Of a stretch of 64,000 nt of DNA, positions 55,238 through 63,997 are shown piece after piece. Every line of letters starts with the position of its first letter. Within the stretch, counting starts at the first letter, position 1. Where the stretch lies: assembly GCF_002252525.1 (NCBI RefSeq), contig NZ_NNRM01000043.1, positions 1-64,000 of the forward strand. Direction: 5' to 3'. The notes beneath the pieces are model-generated. The model searched no databases, was not told where the DNA came from, and worked only from the letters and a program-made list of their open reading frames with translations. This stretch comes from Brucella pseudogrignonensis (GTDB lineage: Bacteria > Pseudomonadota > Alphaproteobacteria > Rhizobiales > Rhizobiaceae). A program made the translations under genes and the position numbers.

Positions 55238-56791
55238 TCAATGGTAATAGCCGCGGCCACGAATGTTGGAATGAATGGGTAGTGGCTTTCCGACTTCCTC
55301 GACCGGGTGAACCCGATCAAGGCCTGCCTGCAAAATGGATCGGACTGAGGTATAGGTCAGCGCGTTGATGACAAGCGCTCGTTCGCAGGCAGCGTCGAGG
55401 CGATCATGCTCATAGCGTCGGGCAAGGGAGAGAATGCCAAGCGCTGCACGATATCCCTGTTCCGGATGTGGTTTGTCGCGGATGACCCGTTCGACAAAAA
55501 TTCCTGTATTGGTGCTGATGCCGTTGGCCTGCCGGATCAGGCTTGCCGCGCTCATTCCGGCATGCCGCTGATGGGATTTGGGCATATGTTCCTTCACGGT
55601 GACGTGTCCGTTACGCTCGGAACGGCGGCGATGGGACGCAATCCGCTTGTGGTTGAAGAATATTTCGACCACCCGATGCGTCAGGCGTACGGTGACCATT
55701 TTGCCGATCAGCTGATGCGGCACGGAATAGAAGGTCTTTGCCACCTCGACATGGTAATCGGAATGGACCTTGGCTGATTTCCACTCCGCATACTCGAAGT
55801 CTGCCGTCGGCAACGGGCGGAGAGCGGCGCGCTCTATCTCCTCAAACAACGCGTGCCGGGACTTGCCGGTATGGCGCATGGGGCGGTTGTTGATGTCTTC
55901 CAATAGCTCGGCAATAGCAGCGTTCAGGTTGTCCAGCGAGAAGAAAGTCTGATTGCGAAGCCGCGCCAGAATCCAGCGTTCTGCAATTAAAACAGATCCT
56001 TCGATTTTGGCCTTATCACGGGGCTTTCTTACGCGCGTCGGCAAGATTGTCGTGCCGTAATGCTCACTGAAGGCTTCAAATGTCGCGGTGATCGTTGGCT
56101 CGAACCACAGGGCAACCGCAAAACCTGACTTGAGATTGTCGCAGACAATGGCCTTTGTCACGCCGCCAAAATAGTTCAGCGCCCGTTTCTGTCCCTCAAT
56201 CCAGTCTGGTAGCTTCTGGCTCTCACTGGCATAGGAGAAGATCAAATTGGAGGCCGGAAGAACCGCTACAAAAATCTGCGCCTGACGGATCTCGCCGGTC
56301 TGTGGGCTGACAAGCGGCACCGTGTGGCCCGCATAGTCCGTCTGCATTGTCGCTCCGGCCTCATGCCGGTTGCGATAGCGCGGCGACACTGTTTGCTCAT
56401 AAGCTGCAAAATTCGTGCAGAACCACGTATATCCATAACCGTCCGGATGAGCGGCGCGATACTCCTGCCACAACAGCGTCAGCGTCACGCCCTTGCGCTT
56501 CAACTCACGCGAAACATACGAAAAATCTGGCTCTTGGGTGTCCTGGGGCGGACGGCCAGCCTGTTTGAACAACAGCTTCTCCAACTGCCTGTCGTCATCA
56601 AAGGCGACCGGTATTGGCCACATGCCAATCCCCGCCTGACGCGCCCGGTGCAGGTAAGTCGAAACCGCCGTCTTTCCTATTCGAAGCCGCTCCGAAACCT
56701 CGCGGACAGACAGGCCCTGTTCAAAGGTCAGTCGTAAAATCGATCGGATATCTTTCATCGTAATGCGCTTTGCTTGCTTCCGTCTTGGCAT
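55238..56791 (-). CDS. istA: IS21-family transposase IstA
   Basis: Integrase-like DDE transposase of 517 residues. The N-terminal HTH ([40 protein letters not shown], about 9-50) is followed by the catalytic core with MQTDYAG (first Asp), IVCDNLKSG (second Asp) and [14 protein letters not shown] (Glu), then a Mu_transposase-like C-terminal domain. ATG 56791 follows GGAGG; the frame is open upstream without homology. The only intact IS21 transposase of the window. Confidence 0.88.
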   Translation of the reverse strand: MPRRKQAKRITMKDIRSILRLTFEQGLSVREVSERLRIGKTAVSTYLHRARQAGIGMWPIPVAFDDDRQLEKLLFKQAGRPPQDTQEPDFSYVSRELKRKGVTLTLLWQEYRAAHPDGYGYTWFCTNFAAYEQTVSPRYRNRHEAGATMQTDYAGHTVPLVSPQTGEIRQAQIFVAVLPASNLIFSYASESQKLPDWIEGQKRALNYFGGVTKAIVCDNLKSGFAVALWFEPTITATFEAFSEHYGTTILPTRVRKPRDKAKIEGSVLIAERWILARLRNQTFFSLDNLNAAIAELLEDINNRPMRHTGKSRHALFEEIERAALRPLPTADFEYAEWKSAKVHSDYHVEVAKTFYSVPHQLIGKMVTVRLTHRVVEIFFNHKRIASHRRRSERNGHVTVKEHMPKSHQRHAGMSAASLIRQANGISTNTGIFVERVIRDKPHPEQGYRAALGILSLARRYEHDRLDAACERALVINALTYTSVRSILQAGLDRVHPVEEVGKPLPIHSNIRGRGYYH

Positions 56792-56953
56792 CAAACCTCC
56801 TGGTCGAAGCAGGAAGAAAATCATGCCCAAACGGCACCTGCAAAAACGCGCGCAAACTGTCCGCACATTACTGAAATCGCTGTCCGCGAATTACCGTAAT
56901 GGCTGTCCGCATATTACTGAAAAAGGTGTCCGTGAATTAGTGAAACCCGCAGG

Positions 56954-57104
56954 TTAGGCTCGGATCGGTACGTGTCGGGCAATATCCCAGATGAAACCAG
57001 CCAGTTCACGCGCGATAGCAGTTAGAATACGAGGTTGTGGTTTTCCGGTTTTCGAAAGATCACGATACCGCTTGCATAATCGGGTCTGCGCTTTCCAGCC
57101 AATA
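56954..57104 (-). pseudogene. IS110-family transposase, C-terminal fragment
   Basis: About 50 residues remain: WKAQTRLCKRYRDLSKTGKP, PRILTAIARELAGFIWDIAR then a stop (56956-56954). The 'RLC-RYR-L--GK....AIARELAGF-W-IA' pattern is the C-terminus of IS110/IS1111 transposases. The catalytic parts are missing; a Tn3 end at 57106 cuts it upstream and the IS21 element begins a few bases behind the stop. Confidence 0.7.
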
Positions 57105-57105
57105 T

Positions 57106-57143
57106 GGGGTCGGAACAAGATTTGCTGAAAATTGTACGCTAAG
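57106..57143 (+). repeat. Tn3-family terminal inverted repeat (copy 3)
   Basis: Starts GGGGTCGGAACAAGATTTGC and ends TTGTACGCTAAG, the most canonical of the three ends. The element extends to the right and a Tn3-type resolvase gene remnant lies 34 bases further in. Confidence 0.75.
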
Positions 57144-57176
57144 CTCGAACGGACCGTGAATCTTCGTCCCTTACCC

Positions 57177-57612
57177 TCATAATGGTCTGGCGGCTGGTTC
57201 CGACTTGGCGCGCATCAGGCCAGATTGCGTCCGTTCAATCAGCAAATCCCGCTCGGACTGCGCAAAGGCATTGAGCACCTGCATAGTCAGAATGCCAGAG
57301 GAACTGGTGAGGTCCGCGCCACCAAGAGCGAGACAATAGACTTTCCCCCATTTCCGAGAGTGCCTTGACGGTGGTGCTGACATCGATGGCATCACGGCCG
57401 AGCTTGGTGACAATGAGAACGTCGCCGGCTTCAAGGCAGCCCATGAGTTTGGAAAATCCACGGCGCCGCGCAATGGGCGTGCTGCCAGATACCGTCTCGT
57501 TGACGATCCGGCGCGGCTCGACCTGGAAGCCGACGGCTTTGATATCCTGGATCTGATTTTGGGTGGTCTGGCCGGTTGTTGAGACACGGACAAAGGCTAG
57601 GGTGCGGGGCAT
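57177..57612 (-). pseudogene. Tn3-type serine resolvase, frameshifted and truncated
   Basis: The N-terminal half (57612 on) reads [20 protein letters not shown] with the catalytic Ser in VRVS, then [20 protein letters not shown]. The frame changes near 57345, after which [20 protein letters not shown] is found one frame over. The protein stops after RAKSE, before the DNA-binding HTH domain. It belonged to the Tn3-family element whose end is at 57106; inactive as read. Confidence 0.8.
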
Positions 57613-57687
57613 TTAGGCTCAATTTCGTCCGAATAGGCTATCCGTCCTCGATGCCCTGCTGCAAAGCCGAAGGAGCAAAGCAGCAGC

Positions 57688-58275
57688 GGACTCTGTTGCA
57701 AATTTTAATTATGGCCAAAATAACCGTTGGTCGGGACGTCGGTTACCTGGCAGCTTCACGGTTTTCGAGACTCTGAGCGAGCAGCGCTACAGCCTCCGTC
57801 AGCGCGCTCGGTCCGATGCCAAAAGCCCGTTCAACGATGCGTGCTTCTCCACGGATGTCGCCTGTTAGATTGAAAATCGCAGCCTGTCCCTTGCGCAATG
57901 CGCGCATGACCTCAAAACCTTTGATCGTCGCATAGGCCGTTTTCAGTGTCTTGAACTCTCTCACCGGTTTGATCAGTTGCTTCAGCTTGCCGTGATCGGC
58001 CTCAACGACGTTGTTCAGATATTTGACCTGTCGGTGCACGAGTTCTACGGGACATTTGCTTTCGGCCTTCAATTGCGCAATCGCAATGCCATAAGTCGGG
58101 GCCTTGTCGGTGTTGATGACAGTCGGCTTTTCCCAGTCCTTCAGACCACTCAAGACCTTGCCGAGAAAGCGCTTGGCTGCTTTGGCATTGCGCGTCGGCG
58201 ACAGATAGAAATCGATCGTGTTGCCGAACTTATCGTGAGCGCAACGAATAGCCCACGTCTTTCGTGATTGACGGA
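57688..58275 (-). mobile_element. IS6-family element, right part only
   Basis: The right end is recognisable at 57688 (GGACTCTGTTGCAAATTTTA, the IS6-type GG.CTCTGTTGCAAA inverted repeat). The transposase part reads FGNTIDFYLSPTRNAKAAKR, VINTDKAPTYGIAIAQLK, RQVKYLNNVVEADHGKLKQL and is complete to its C-terminus (57743). Its first 70-80 residues are missing beyond about 58275, where IS66 sequence starts. Second and third catalytic residues (Asp and Glu) are present but the first Asp is lost. Confidence 0.75.
57743..58275 (-). pseudogene. IS6-family transposase, N-terminally truncated
   Basis: Reads without frameshift from the IS66 junction at about 58275 through TWAIRCAHDKFGNTIDFYLS to the natural C-terminus. 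The catalytic Asp of VINTDKAP and Glu of NVVEADHG remain. The YLYRAVD-like segment is altered (WAIRCAH), showing decay. Not functional. Confidence 0.75.
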
Positions 58276-58294
58276 ATGGGTTTCCGGCTGGCAG

Positions 58295-58858
58295 TCAAAA
58301 CTTTTGCTTTGCCCGCTTCGGCATAAAATAGGTTCGGATATTGACGAGTGCTTCAGCGACGTCAGCGGCATCCTGGCGGGTGGCTTTGCGTTTTGTCTCG
58401 CCGAGCTTGCGGATGGGCGCAATGATATCGCCAGTCCCGGCATGACCGCGAAGAACCGGCTGCCAAAGCCTCGGCGCGTATCCTGTTGCCAGCAAAAAGC
58501 AGAGGTCCCAATCGAACGGATCAAAGGTTTGGTCATCGATCCTGGTGAACCTGGGCCTGTGGTCTTTCGGGGTTTCGGAAAGGTTCGCGGAGATACGGTT
58601 ATATTCCGCAACGATCGTCTGCACGGCCCGATGTTCGGTTGTTTCCATCGGCAGGTTCACGGCGTCCGGGCCGGTCAGTTCCGGGATCCATTTGCGTGGG
58701 TCGATGAACTTTGGGCCAATGATCAGAGCCGTAAGATAACCATCGAGACCGCTCATTGACCAGATTGGCGATGCCGGACGGCGTCCTCTGATAAAGGCTT
58801 CGAACGCCGCGTCATCAAGCTTCGGTCGAGCCGTCGTCCCCTGCCTGTTGTGCGTCAT
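58295..58858 (-). CDS. UPF0149 (YecA-like) protein, passenger of IS66
   Basis: A 187-residue protein of the YecA/UPF0149 family: SGLDGYLTALIIGPKFIDPR and FDWDLCFLLATGYAPRLWQP are the conserved blocks. No SEC-C zinc motif is seen. Its start overlaps the tnpC stop by four bases (58855-58858), so it is translated with the transposition genes. Similar proteins occur inside several rhizobial IS66 elements. The role is unknown; it may modulate transposition. Confidence 0.75.
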   Translation of the reverse strand: MTHNRQGTTARPKLDDAAFEAFIRGRRPASPIWSMSGLDGYLTALIIGPKFIDPRKWIPELTGPDAVNLPMETTEHRAVQTIVAEYNRISANLSETPKDHRPRFTRIDDQTFDPFDWDLCFLLATGYAPRLWQPVLRGHAGTGDIIAPIRKLGETKRKATRQDAADVAEALVNIRTYFMPKRAKQKF

Positions 58859-60462
58859 GCCGCCCGTCGCTCCTGCTGCGCCATCGCCTCACGCTCAGCC
58901 TTCCAGGTCCACGGCAGGAGGCTTTCCATTTCGCTGGCTTTCACTTTGCCGGAGATGATGCGCTCCAGCACATCGGCAAGCCAGACCTCGGGGTCCACGC
59001 TGTTAAGTTTTGCCGTGTTGACGAGCGATGCAAGGACAGCGAAAGCCTTTCCACCCTGCTCGTTGCCCACGAACAACGAATTCTTCCTCGTCAGGGCCAC
59101 GGATTTCATTGAACGCTCGACCACATTGGAGTCGACCTCGACCCGGCCATCATCAAGGCAGGCTGTCAATCCGCTCCAATGGTTGAGTGTGTAGCTGGCG
59201 GCCTTGCCAAGCGCCGATTTCGCCGACACCTCGTCGCGCAGTTCAGTGAGGTGGGCTTTCAGCTCTCTCATGACTGGAGCTGCCTCGCGACGTCTCACGA
59301 CGAGCCGGGTATCGGCGCTTTCGCCGCGCAGTTTTGCTTCGATCCGATAGATTTCCGCAATCCTGGCAAGGATCGACAAAGCCTCCGAAGAACCCGTCAG
59401 TTTGACGACATCGACGAACTTGCGCCGAGCATGGGCAAGGCAGAAGGCCAGCCGCATGGGTGCGACATTGCTCTTGCCCCGACGTTTGACTATGGTTTTA
59501 TAGGCTTGGTATCCATCGACTTGAAGCACGCCGGTAAACGACGACAATTGCCCCTCGATCTCGCGGGCGCTGCGGCTTTCGGCAAAGATATAGGCCACGG
59601 CCGGCGGTGCCGGACCATTCCAGGGACGGTCGTCAACCGCCTGCGCCCATAACTGGCAGACCTTGGTTCGTTTGCGGCCCGGCTCGAGCCGGGGCAACGG
59701 CGTCTCGTCACAGAACACTCTCGGCTGCGAGCGGATAAAGGCGGTAAGCGCGTCATAGAGAAGCTCCAGCCACCAGGCGACCCGCATCACCCAGGCGCCA
59801 AGCGTGCCGCGATCGATGATGACACCGCAGGAGGCCAGCATTTGCGCCTGACGATTGAGCGGGAGATGCCAGGCAAACTTCGAAACAGCGACATGCGCGG
59901 CAAACGCCGTGGTCACCATGCCACCGTCCATCACCCGCGCCGGTGCAGGTGCTTGCACGATGGCACTCTCACAGGCCCGGCATGCATAGCGCGGCCGGAT
60001 CGTCCGTTTGACCCGGACAACAGCAGGTACGATGTCGAGCGCCTCGCTGACGTCCGTGCCGATGCAATGCAGTTCGAACGAACAGCAGGGGCAAATCTTG
60101 CTCTCCGGCTCAATGATCTCTTCATAGCGCGGAAGATGCTTGGGCAAGCGGCCGATATTGCGGGCGGACGATCGCCGTGCCTGTATTTTGTCTTCACCGG
60201 CTGGTGCGGCATCGTCATTGGCTGCAACGGGAATATCGCTTAGATCGCCCAGGTCGAGCGTTGCCTGGGCCGGATCGATGATCGTCATCTTCTCCGATTT
60301 CGTCCCGAAGAGCTGGCGCTCAAGGAAGGCAATACGCGCTTTGAGGCCGGCATTCTCTTCGTCGAGCGAGAGAATGATCCGGGTCAATTGCGCAGCATCC
60401 TGAGGCAAGGGATCGGGTCGAAGCAGCATGACTGACCCTACCATATGAGCCTGAATCTTCAA
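58855..60462 (-). CDS. tnpC: IS66-family transposase TnpC
   Basis: DDE transposase of 535 residues. N-terminal coiled coil (IILSLDEENAGLKARIAFLE, about 27-50), zinc-binding CPCCSFELHCIG (about 123-134), catalytic blocks VFCDETPLP (first Asp) and VLQVDGYQAYK (second Asp), and the terminal ERSMKSVALTRKNSLFVGNE (Glu). A short tail (WLADVLERIISGKVKASEME) completes it. Full length; the element however lacks its tnpA end, so it cannot transpose unaided. Confidence 0.9.
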   Translation of the reverse strand: MKIQAHMVGSVMLLRPDPLPQDAAQLTRIILSLDEENAGLKARIAFLERQLFGTKSEKMTIIDPAQATLDLGDLSDIPVAANDDAAPAGEDKIQARRSSARNIGRLPKHLPRYEEIIEPESKICPCCSFELHCIGTDVSEALDIVPAVVRVKRTIRPRYACRACESAIVQAPAPARVMDGGMVTTAFAAHVAVSKFAWHLPLNRQAQMLASCGVIIDRGTLGAWVMRVAWWLELLYDALTAFIRSQPRVFCDETPLPRLEPGRKRTKVCQLWAQAVDDRPWNGPAPPAVAYIFAESRSAREIEGQLSSFTGVLQVDGYQAYKTIVKRRGKSNVAPMRLAFCLAHARRKFVDVVKLTGSSEALSILARIAEIYRIEAKLRGESADTRLVVRRREAAPVMRELKAHLTELRDEVSAKSALGKAASYTLNHWSGLTACLDDGRVEVDSNVVERSMKSVALTRKNSLFVGNEQGGKAFAVLASLVNTAKLNSVDPEVWLADVLERIISGKVKASEMESLLPWTWKAEREAMAQQERRAA

Positions 60463-60477
60463 GCAAAACCAATAGGA

Positions 60478-60834
60478 TCAGCCTACTTTTGAGGGTCGTC
60501 TCACCGCGTTTCGCTTGACCCGTGTCCAGTCAATGCCCGCCAGTAAAAGCGAGAACTCCTGGGCACTCATCTGCAACGCACCATCGCGGATCGGGGGCCA
60601 AACAAACTTTCCGCTTTCCAACCACTTTGTCGCCAGGATCATGCCTGACCCATCCCAGTAAATGCAGCGAAGTCGATCCAGACGCTTGGCGCGGAACACG
60701 AACACGTCGCCACAATAGGGATCGGCCGCAAGCGCTGACGCCACCAAAGCCACAAGACCATTCATACCGCGCCGGAAGTCGACCGGTTGCGTCGCCACCA
60801 TGATCTTCACGCCACTCGGCGAAACTCCGATCAC
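60478..60834 (-). CDS. tnpB: IS66 accessory protein TnpB
   Basis: 118-residue IS66_Orf2 protein: KIMVATQPVDFRRGMNGLVA, GDVFVFRAKRLDRLRCIYWD and GMILATKWLESGKFVWP are the family hallmarks. Needed for IS66 transposition. Overlaps the tnpA stop by four bases and ends 16 bases before tnpC. Confidence 0.9.
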   Translation of the reverse strand: MIGVSPSGVKIMVATQPVDFRRGMNGLVALVASALAADPYCGDVFVFRAKRLDRLRCIYWDGSGMILATKWLESGKFVWPPIRDGALQMSAQEFSLLLAGIDWTRVKRNAVRRPSKVG

Positions 60835-61041
60835 CGGCGACCTCGCAAGGCCGCCACCATCGCTTGCGCCAGTTCAGGTGCTACCGGGCCCATAACCATC
60901 ATGCGCGCGCCAGCAATCTCGATCTCAATTCGACCGGCGGCAAAGTGGGCGACATCTGACGGCGCGCCTGGAGCCGGCGTTCGATCGCCAACTACCGTCA
61001 CCGGCACGAACATCGCCTGCTGCGCACTGGACCTCGCAGAT
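60831..61041 (-). pseudogene. tnpA: IS66 accessory protein TnpA, C-terminal fragment
   Basis: Only the last 60-70 residues remain (GRIEIEIAGARMMVMGPVAP, then a helical end). The N-terminal HTH has been cut by the IS6 element at 61042, so the encoded protein cannot bind DNA. Confidence 0.75.
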
Positions 61042-61856
61042 GGTTCTGTCGCAAAATTTTGTGCTGGTTAAGTGCGCCTTATCACTGGGCACAATTATGC
61101 TGCGAGCTCTGCAAAGACCTGAAAAGGCGAATGGTTGTTGTTTGCGAATTGGCCTTTGCGGATCATATGTGCCACTTCAATGCCCGCGATTGTCGCTGAT
61201 GCGCTGTGAAACGCCTTGAAGCCCATCATTGGCTTGGTGATCTTCTTGATGAACCGATGGTCTTGCTCAAGAATATTGTTGAGATATTTCACCTGAAGAA
61301 TTTCAAACATCATGCCGACACCAGTGATTTTCAGGATCGTGTTTGCAGCCTGTGCACCGGCCAGGTTAGCCCCGCTTTTATCAATGACAACCTTGTGCGG
61401 AACACCATTGCTTGCGATGGCTTTTTTAAAGAAACGCCTTGCCGCACTAAGATTTCGGCGCTCAGAGAGCATAAATTCCAAGGTTTGGCCGTCACGATCA
61501 ACAGCCCTATACAGATAGGTCCATTTCCCTTTGACCTTTATATAAGTCTCGTCAATACGCCATGAGCCAAGAGTTAAACGCTTACGTTTCTGTGCCTGCT
61601 CTGCAATCTGTGGAGAATATCGTACAACCCATCGGTTCAGTGTTGCATGGTCAACATCGACACCACGTTCAGCCATGATTTCCTGAAGATCGCGATAGGA
61701 AACTGGATAACGGACATAAAAGAACACAGCATAAAGAATGACACTTGTGGGGAAATGAGCTCCCTTGAAATCCACTGTCACCCGCTAAGACCTCATGCAG
61801 TTTCCCGTACTGATAATGACATAGATCACCAAAAGTGAAAAATTTGCGACACAGCC
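61042..61856 (-). mobile_element. Complete IS6-family element, 815 bp
   Basis: Ends GGTTCTGTCGCAAAATTTT (61042) and, inverted, GGCTGTGTCGCAAATTTTT (61856) pair with few mismatches. The flanks differ (TCGCAGAT on one side, TCCAAAGT on the other), so there is no 8-bp duplication; the element most likely made an adjacent deletion or joined two replicons. It truncates IS66 tnpA on the left and kefB on the right. Confidence 0.87.
61095..61781 (-). CDS. IS6-family transposase, intact
   Basis: 228 residues with the N-terminal HTH region (YPVSYRDLQEIMAERGVDVD) and complete DDE core: SWRIDETYIKVKGKWTYLYR (first Asp), VVIDKSGANL (second Asp) and NNILEQDHRFIKKITKPMMG (Glu). Appears functional. Replicative IS6 activity readily explains the deletions and junctions seen on both sides. 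Confidence 0.9.
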   Translation of the reverse strand: MTVDFKGAHFPTSVILYAVFFYVRYPVSYRDLQEIMAERGVDVDHATLNRWVVRYSPQIAEQAQKRKRLTLGSWRIDETYIKVKGKWTYLYRAVDRDGQTLEFMLSERRNLSAARRFFKKAIASNGVPHKVVIDKSGANLAGAQAANTILKITGVGMMFEILQVKYLNNILEQDHRFIKKITKPMMGFKAFHSASATIAGIEVAHMIRKGQFANNNHSPFQVFAELAA

Positions 61857-62715
61857 TCCAAAGTGGCAATTGAGTCCCGATACCGATAAAGAAAATCCCG
61901 ACAAACAAGTCGCGAAAGGGCCGGATCTCGTTCTCGACAGCATGGCGCGCGTCGCCCTCGCCGATGATCATACCGGTCGCGAATGCGGCGAGCGCCGGAG
62001 AAAGGCCAGCAGATGTCGCGACGATCGTGGACCCAAGCGCAATGGTAAGTGCGAGGAGTTGGGCAAGCTCCGGATCGCCACGCAACGCGACCCAACGGGC
62101 AAGTACCTGCAACGGACCTCGGGCAATGAACAGAGCAGCAACCACTGCCGTTGCACTGGCGATGACCGTTATCACGCCATACCCTTCGGCGGCACCACTC
62201 ATTGCATCGTGCAGAAGCAGGAACGCGACGGCTGCCAAGTCCTGAAACAGAAGCACTGCGATGGCCAAGCGCCCATGAGCCGATCCAAGAGCGTTCGCGC
62301 CTGCGAGCACCTTGAGGCACATGGCTGTGGATGACATCGCAACGGCCCCGCCGATGAGGATTGCGGAAACTGGTGCGAGATCGAAGACCAAACTCGCTAC
62401 CAACGAAACCGTTATCGTCGTGACTGAAACCTGTACAGCCCCAAGACCGAAGACATGCTTCCTGAGTGTTACGAGCTTCTCGAAGGAGAATTCCAGACCA
62501 AGTGCGAACAGCAGGAGTACGACTCCGATTTCGCCAATACTGCTCAGGGCAGCGCTCTCCGCAATCAGGCCGAGGCCAGCGGGTCCAATGACTATACCGG
62601 CAAGAATGTAGCCGACGATGCTAGGCACGCCAATCCGTGAACATATCGTCACGAGTACGAACGCGGCGCAAACCAACAAGGCCGCACTTTCGATAAATCC
62701 AGTCACGCCATGCAT
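61857..62715 (-). pseudogene. KefB-type cation:proton antiporter, C-terminally truncated
   Basis: CPA2-family inner-membrane antiporter. About 286 residues remain, covering roughly the first nine or ten membrane segments: GVPSIVGYILAGIVIGPAGL, LLLFALGLEFSF, SSTAMCLKVLAG, LFQDLAAVAFLLL and ALAAFATGMIIGEGDARHAV. The protein then runs into the IS6 end (FFIGIGTQLPLWRL at the border), losing the last helices and any TrkA-N regulatory domain. It lies downstream of thioredoxin in the same direction. Non-functional as read. Confidence 0.85.
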
Positions 62716-62763
62716 GTTCTTCTCCTGATATCATGTCGCAGGAAATGCCAATACTTGTATACT

Positions 62764-63186
62764 CTAAACGTGCGACCGCGCCCACTGCGCTATCTGCGCG
62801 GCAGGCATTACACCGCTCGTCCTCGCGATTTCCTTGCCGCCCCTGAACAAGATCATGGTGGGAATGCCGCGGATCCCGTAACGGTCGGTGATCTGCTGTT
62901 CGGCTTCGGTATCGAGCTTGCCGAGACGGAACTGGGGTTCGAGCGAACGCGCCGCAGCCTCGAACTGAGGTGCCATCATCTTGCATGGCCCGCACCATTC
63001 CGCCCAGAAATCGACGAGCAGGGGCAGATCGGCATCGGCGTGTCGGTCGAAACTGGCGGCGGTCAGTGTGACTGGCCGGCCCTCGAACAGGGCGGCGCCG
63101 CAGCGGCCGCAGCTGGGGTTATCCGTCAGTCGTTCCTGCGGAACGCGATTGACGGAACTGCATTTCGGGCAAGCAACGGTGGGCAT
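62764..63186 (-). CDS. trxC: Thioredoxin 2 (TrxC type)
   Basis: A 140-residue cytoplasmic disulfide reductase. The N-terminal zinc-binding CPKC (6-9) and CGRC (26-29) pairs identify TrxC; the active site WCGPC is at 64-68 and GIRGIPTMILF gives the cis-Pro loop (about 109). Fully intact. It sits between a protease remnant and kefB, an order seen in transmissible stress-tolerance loci, where such a thioredoxin helps survive heat and oxidants. That link is inferred from the neighbourhood. Confidence 0.88.
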   Translation of the reverse strand: MPTVACPKCSSVNRVPQERLTDNPSCGRCGAALFEGRPVTLTAASFDRHADADLPLLVDFWAEWCGPCKMMAPQFEAAARSLEPQFRLGKLDTEAEQQITDRYGIRGIPTMILFRGGKEIARTSGVMPAAQIAQWARSHV

Positions 63187-63237
63187 TCTGTTCTCCCTTT
63201 GAGTGTCGTTTCGGAGGGGCAGGCAGGGCGGCGCCGT

Positions 63238-63997
63238 TCAGCGCGAGGTCGTGACCCGCCGGGCCTCTCGGTGGCGGGGTTCGGGCAGGTATTCGACGCC
63301 GCCGCCCAGACGGCGGACGGGCTGCGGATAGAGGGTCATCAGCTCGAGTATTTCCTCGGGCATGTCGGTCCGTACCGGCAGCCCCATCTCGCGCGCCTCT
63401 TCCGCAGAGATATGGTAGTCGTGCGTCCAGGTGCCGGTGGCCAGCTGCGCCGCCAATGTCGCCGCCTTTTCCTCGTCCATCTTGTCGGTCAGGAGCCGTC
63501 GCGCTACGGTCTCGACTTGGGCGATCGCCTTTCGACCGACATCGGCCAAGACCAACCTCTGGTCGTCGATTTCCGTGATCGGCTTTTGCTCGACGACCCT
63601 GATGAGTGAAGCCGCGGGCATTTGGCCGAGTTGCGGATCGATCGGGCCCAGCACGGAGTGGTCGCACATCACGATCTCGTCTGCGGCCAGAGCGATCAGT
63701 GTTCCCCCCGACATGGCGTAGTGCGGCACGAAAACTGTGACCTTGCCCTTGTGTCCCTGGATGGCGCGAGCAATCTGCGTGGCAGCGAGGACCAGTCCGC
63801 CGGGGGTGTGCAGCACGATGTCGAGCGGCATTTCGGCGTCCGTCAGCTGGATCGCGCAGGACTTCCTCGGAGTCGTTAACGTCGATGTAGCGAACCAGGG
63901 GAAAACCTAGGAGGTTCATCGTCTCCTGCCGATGGATCATCAGGATCACCCGGCTTCCGCGCATCCTCTCGATTTGAGCGATCTTCCGAGTGCGCAT
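63238..63997 (-). pseudogene. SDH-family Clp-fold serine protease, frameshifted
   Basis: Membrane- or cytosol-associated ClpP-fold protease (SppA/serine-dehydrogenase proteinase family). The main part (63831 to 63238) reads LDIVLHTPGGLVLAATQIAR, VPHYAMSGGTLIALAADEIV (Ser nucleophile in MSGG) and CDHSVLGPIDPQLGQMPA. The first 45-50 residues (MNLLGFPLVRYIDVNDSEEV) lie in another frame: near 63858 two bases seem to be missing in CTGCGCGATCCAG. It may also continue past the window edge. As read it is broken unless translation restarts at the internal ATG 63831. Confidence 0.75.

Larger units (their letters stand above)
54200..56951 (-). mobile_element. Complete IS21-family element, 2752 bp, with 7-bp target duplication
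   Basis: Ends read TGCGTATTTCAGAATCCGCG (54200) and, inverted, TGCGGGTTTCACTAATTCAC (56951). Both ends carry repeated inner copies of a TTTCAGTAAT..GCGGACA unit (54206-54276 and 56860-56946), typical multiple IstA binding sites. The target GGTTAGG is duplicated at 54193-54199 and 56952-56958. Genes istA and istB are on the minus strand and intact, so the element may be active. It has landed just behind an IS110-type transposase remnant. Confidence 0.88.
58276..61041 (-). mobile_element. IS66-family element, truncated at the tnpA end
   Basis: Contains tnpC, tnpB, the last part of tnpA, and a UPF0149 passenger, all on the minus strand with overlapping or close spacing. The tnpA 5' part and that terminal repeat have been removed by an IS6 element at 61042. 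The other border, with the truncated IS6 copy near 58275, is estimated from where transposase homology ends. Confidence 0.8.

Noticed and set aside
56860-56946. Tandem GCGGACA-containing repeats, first considered as iterons or a CRISPR-like array
   Set aside because: They are the multiple terminal repeats of the IS21 element, mirrored at its other end (54206-54276).
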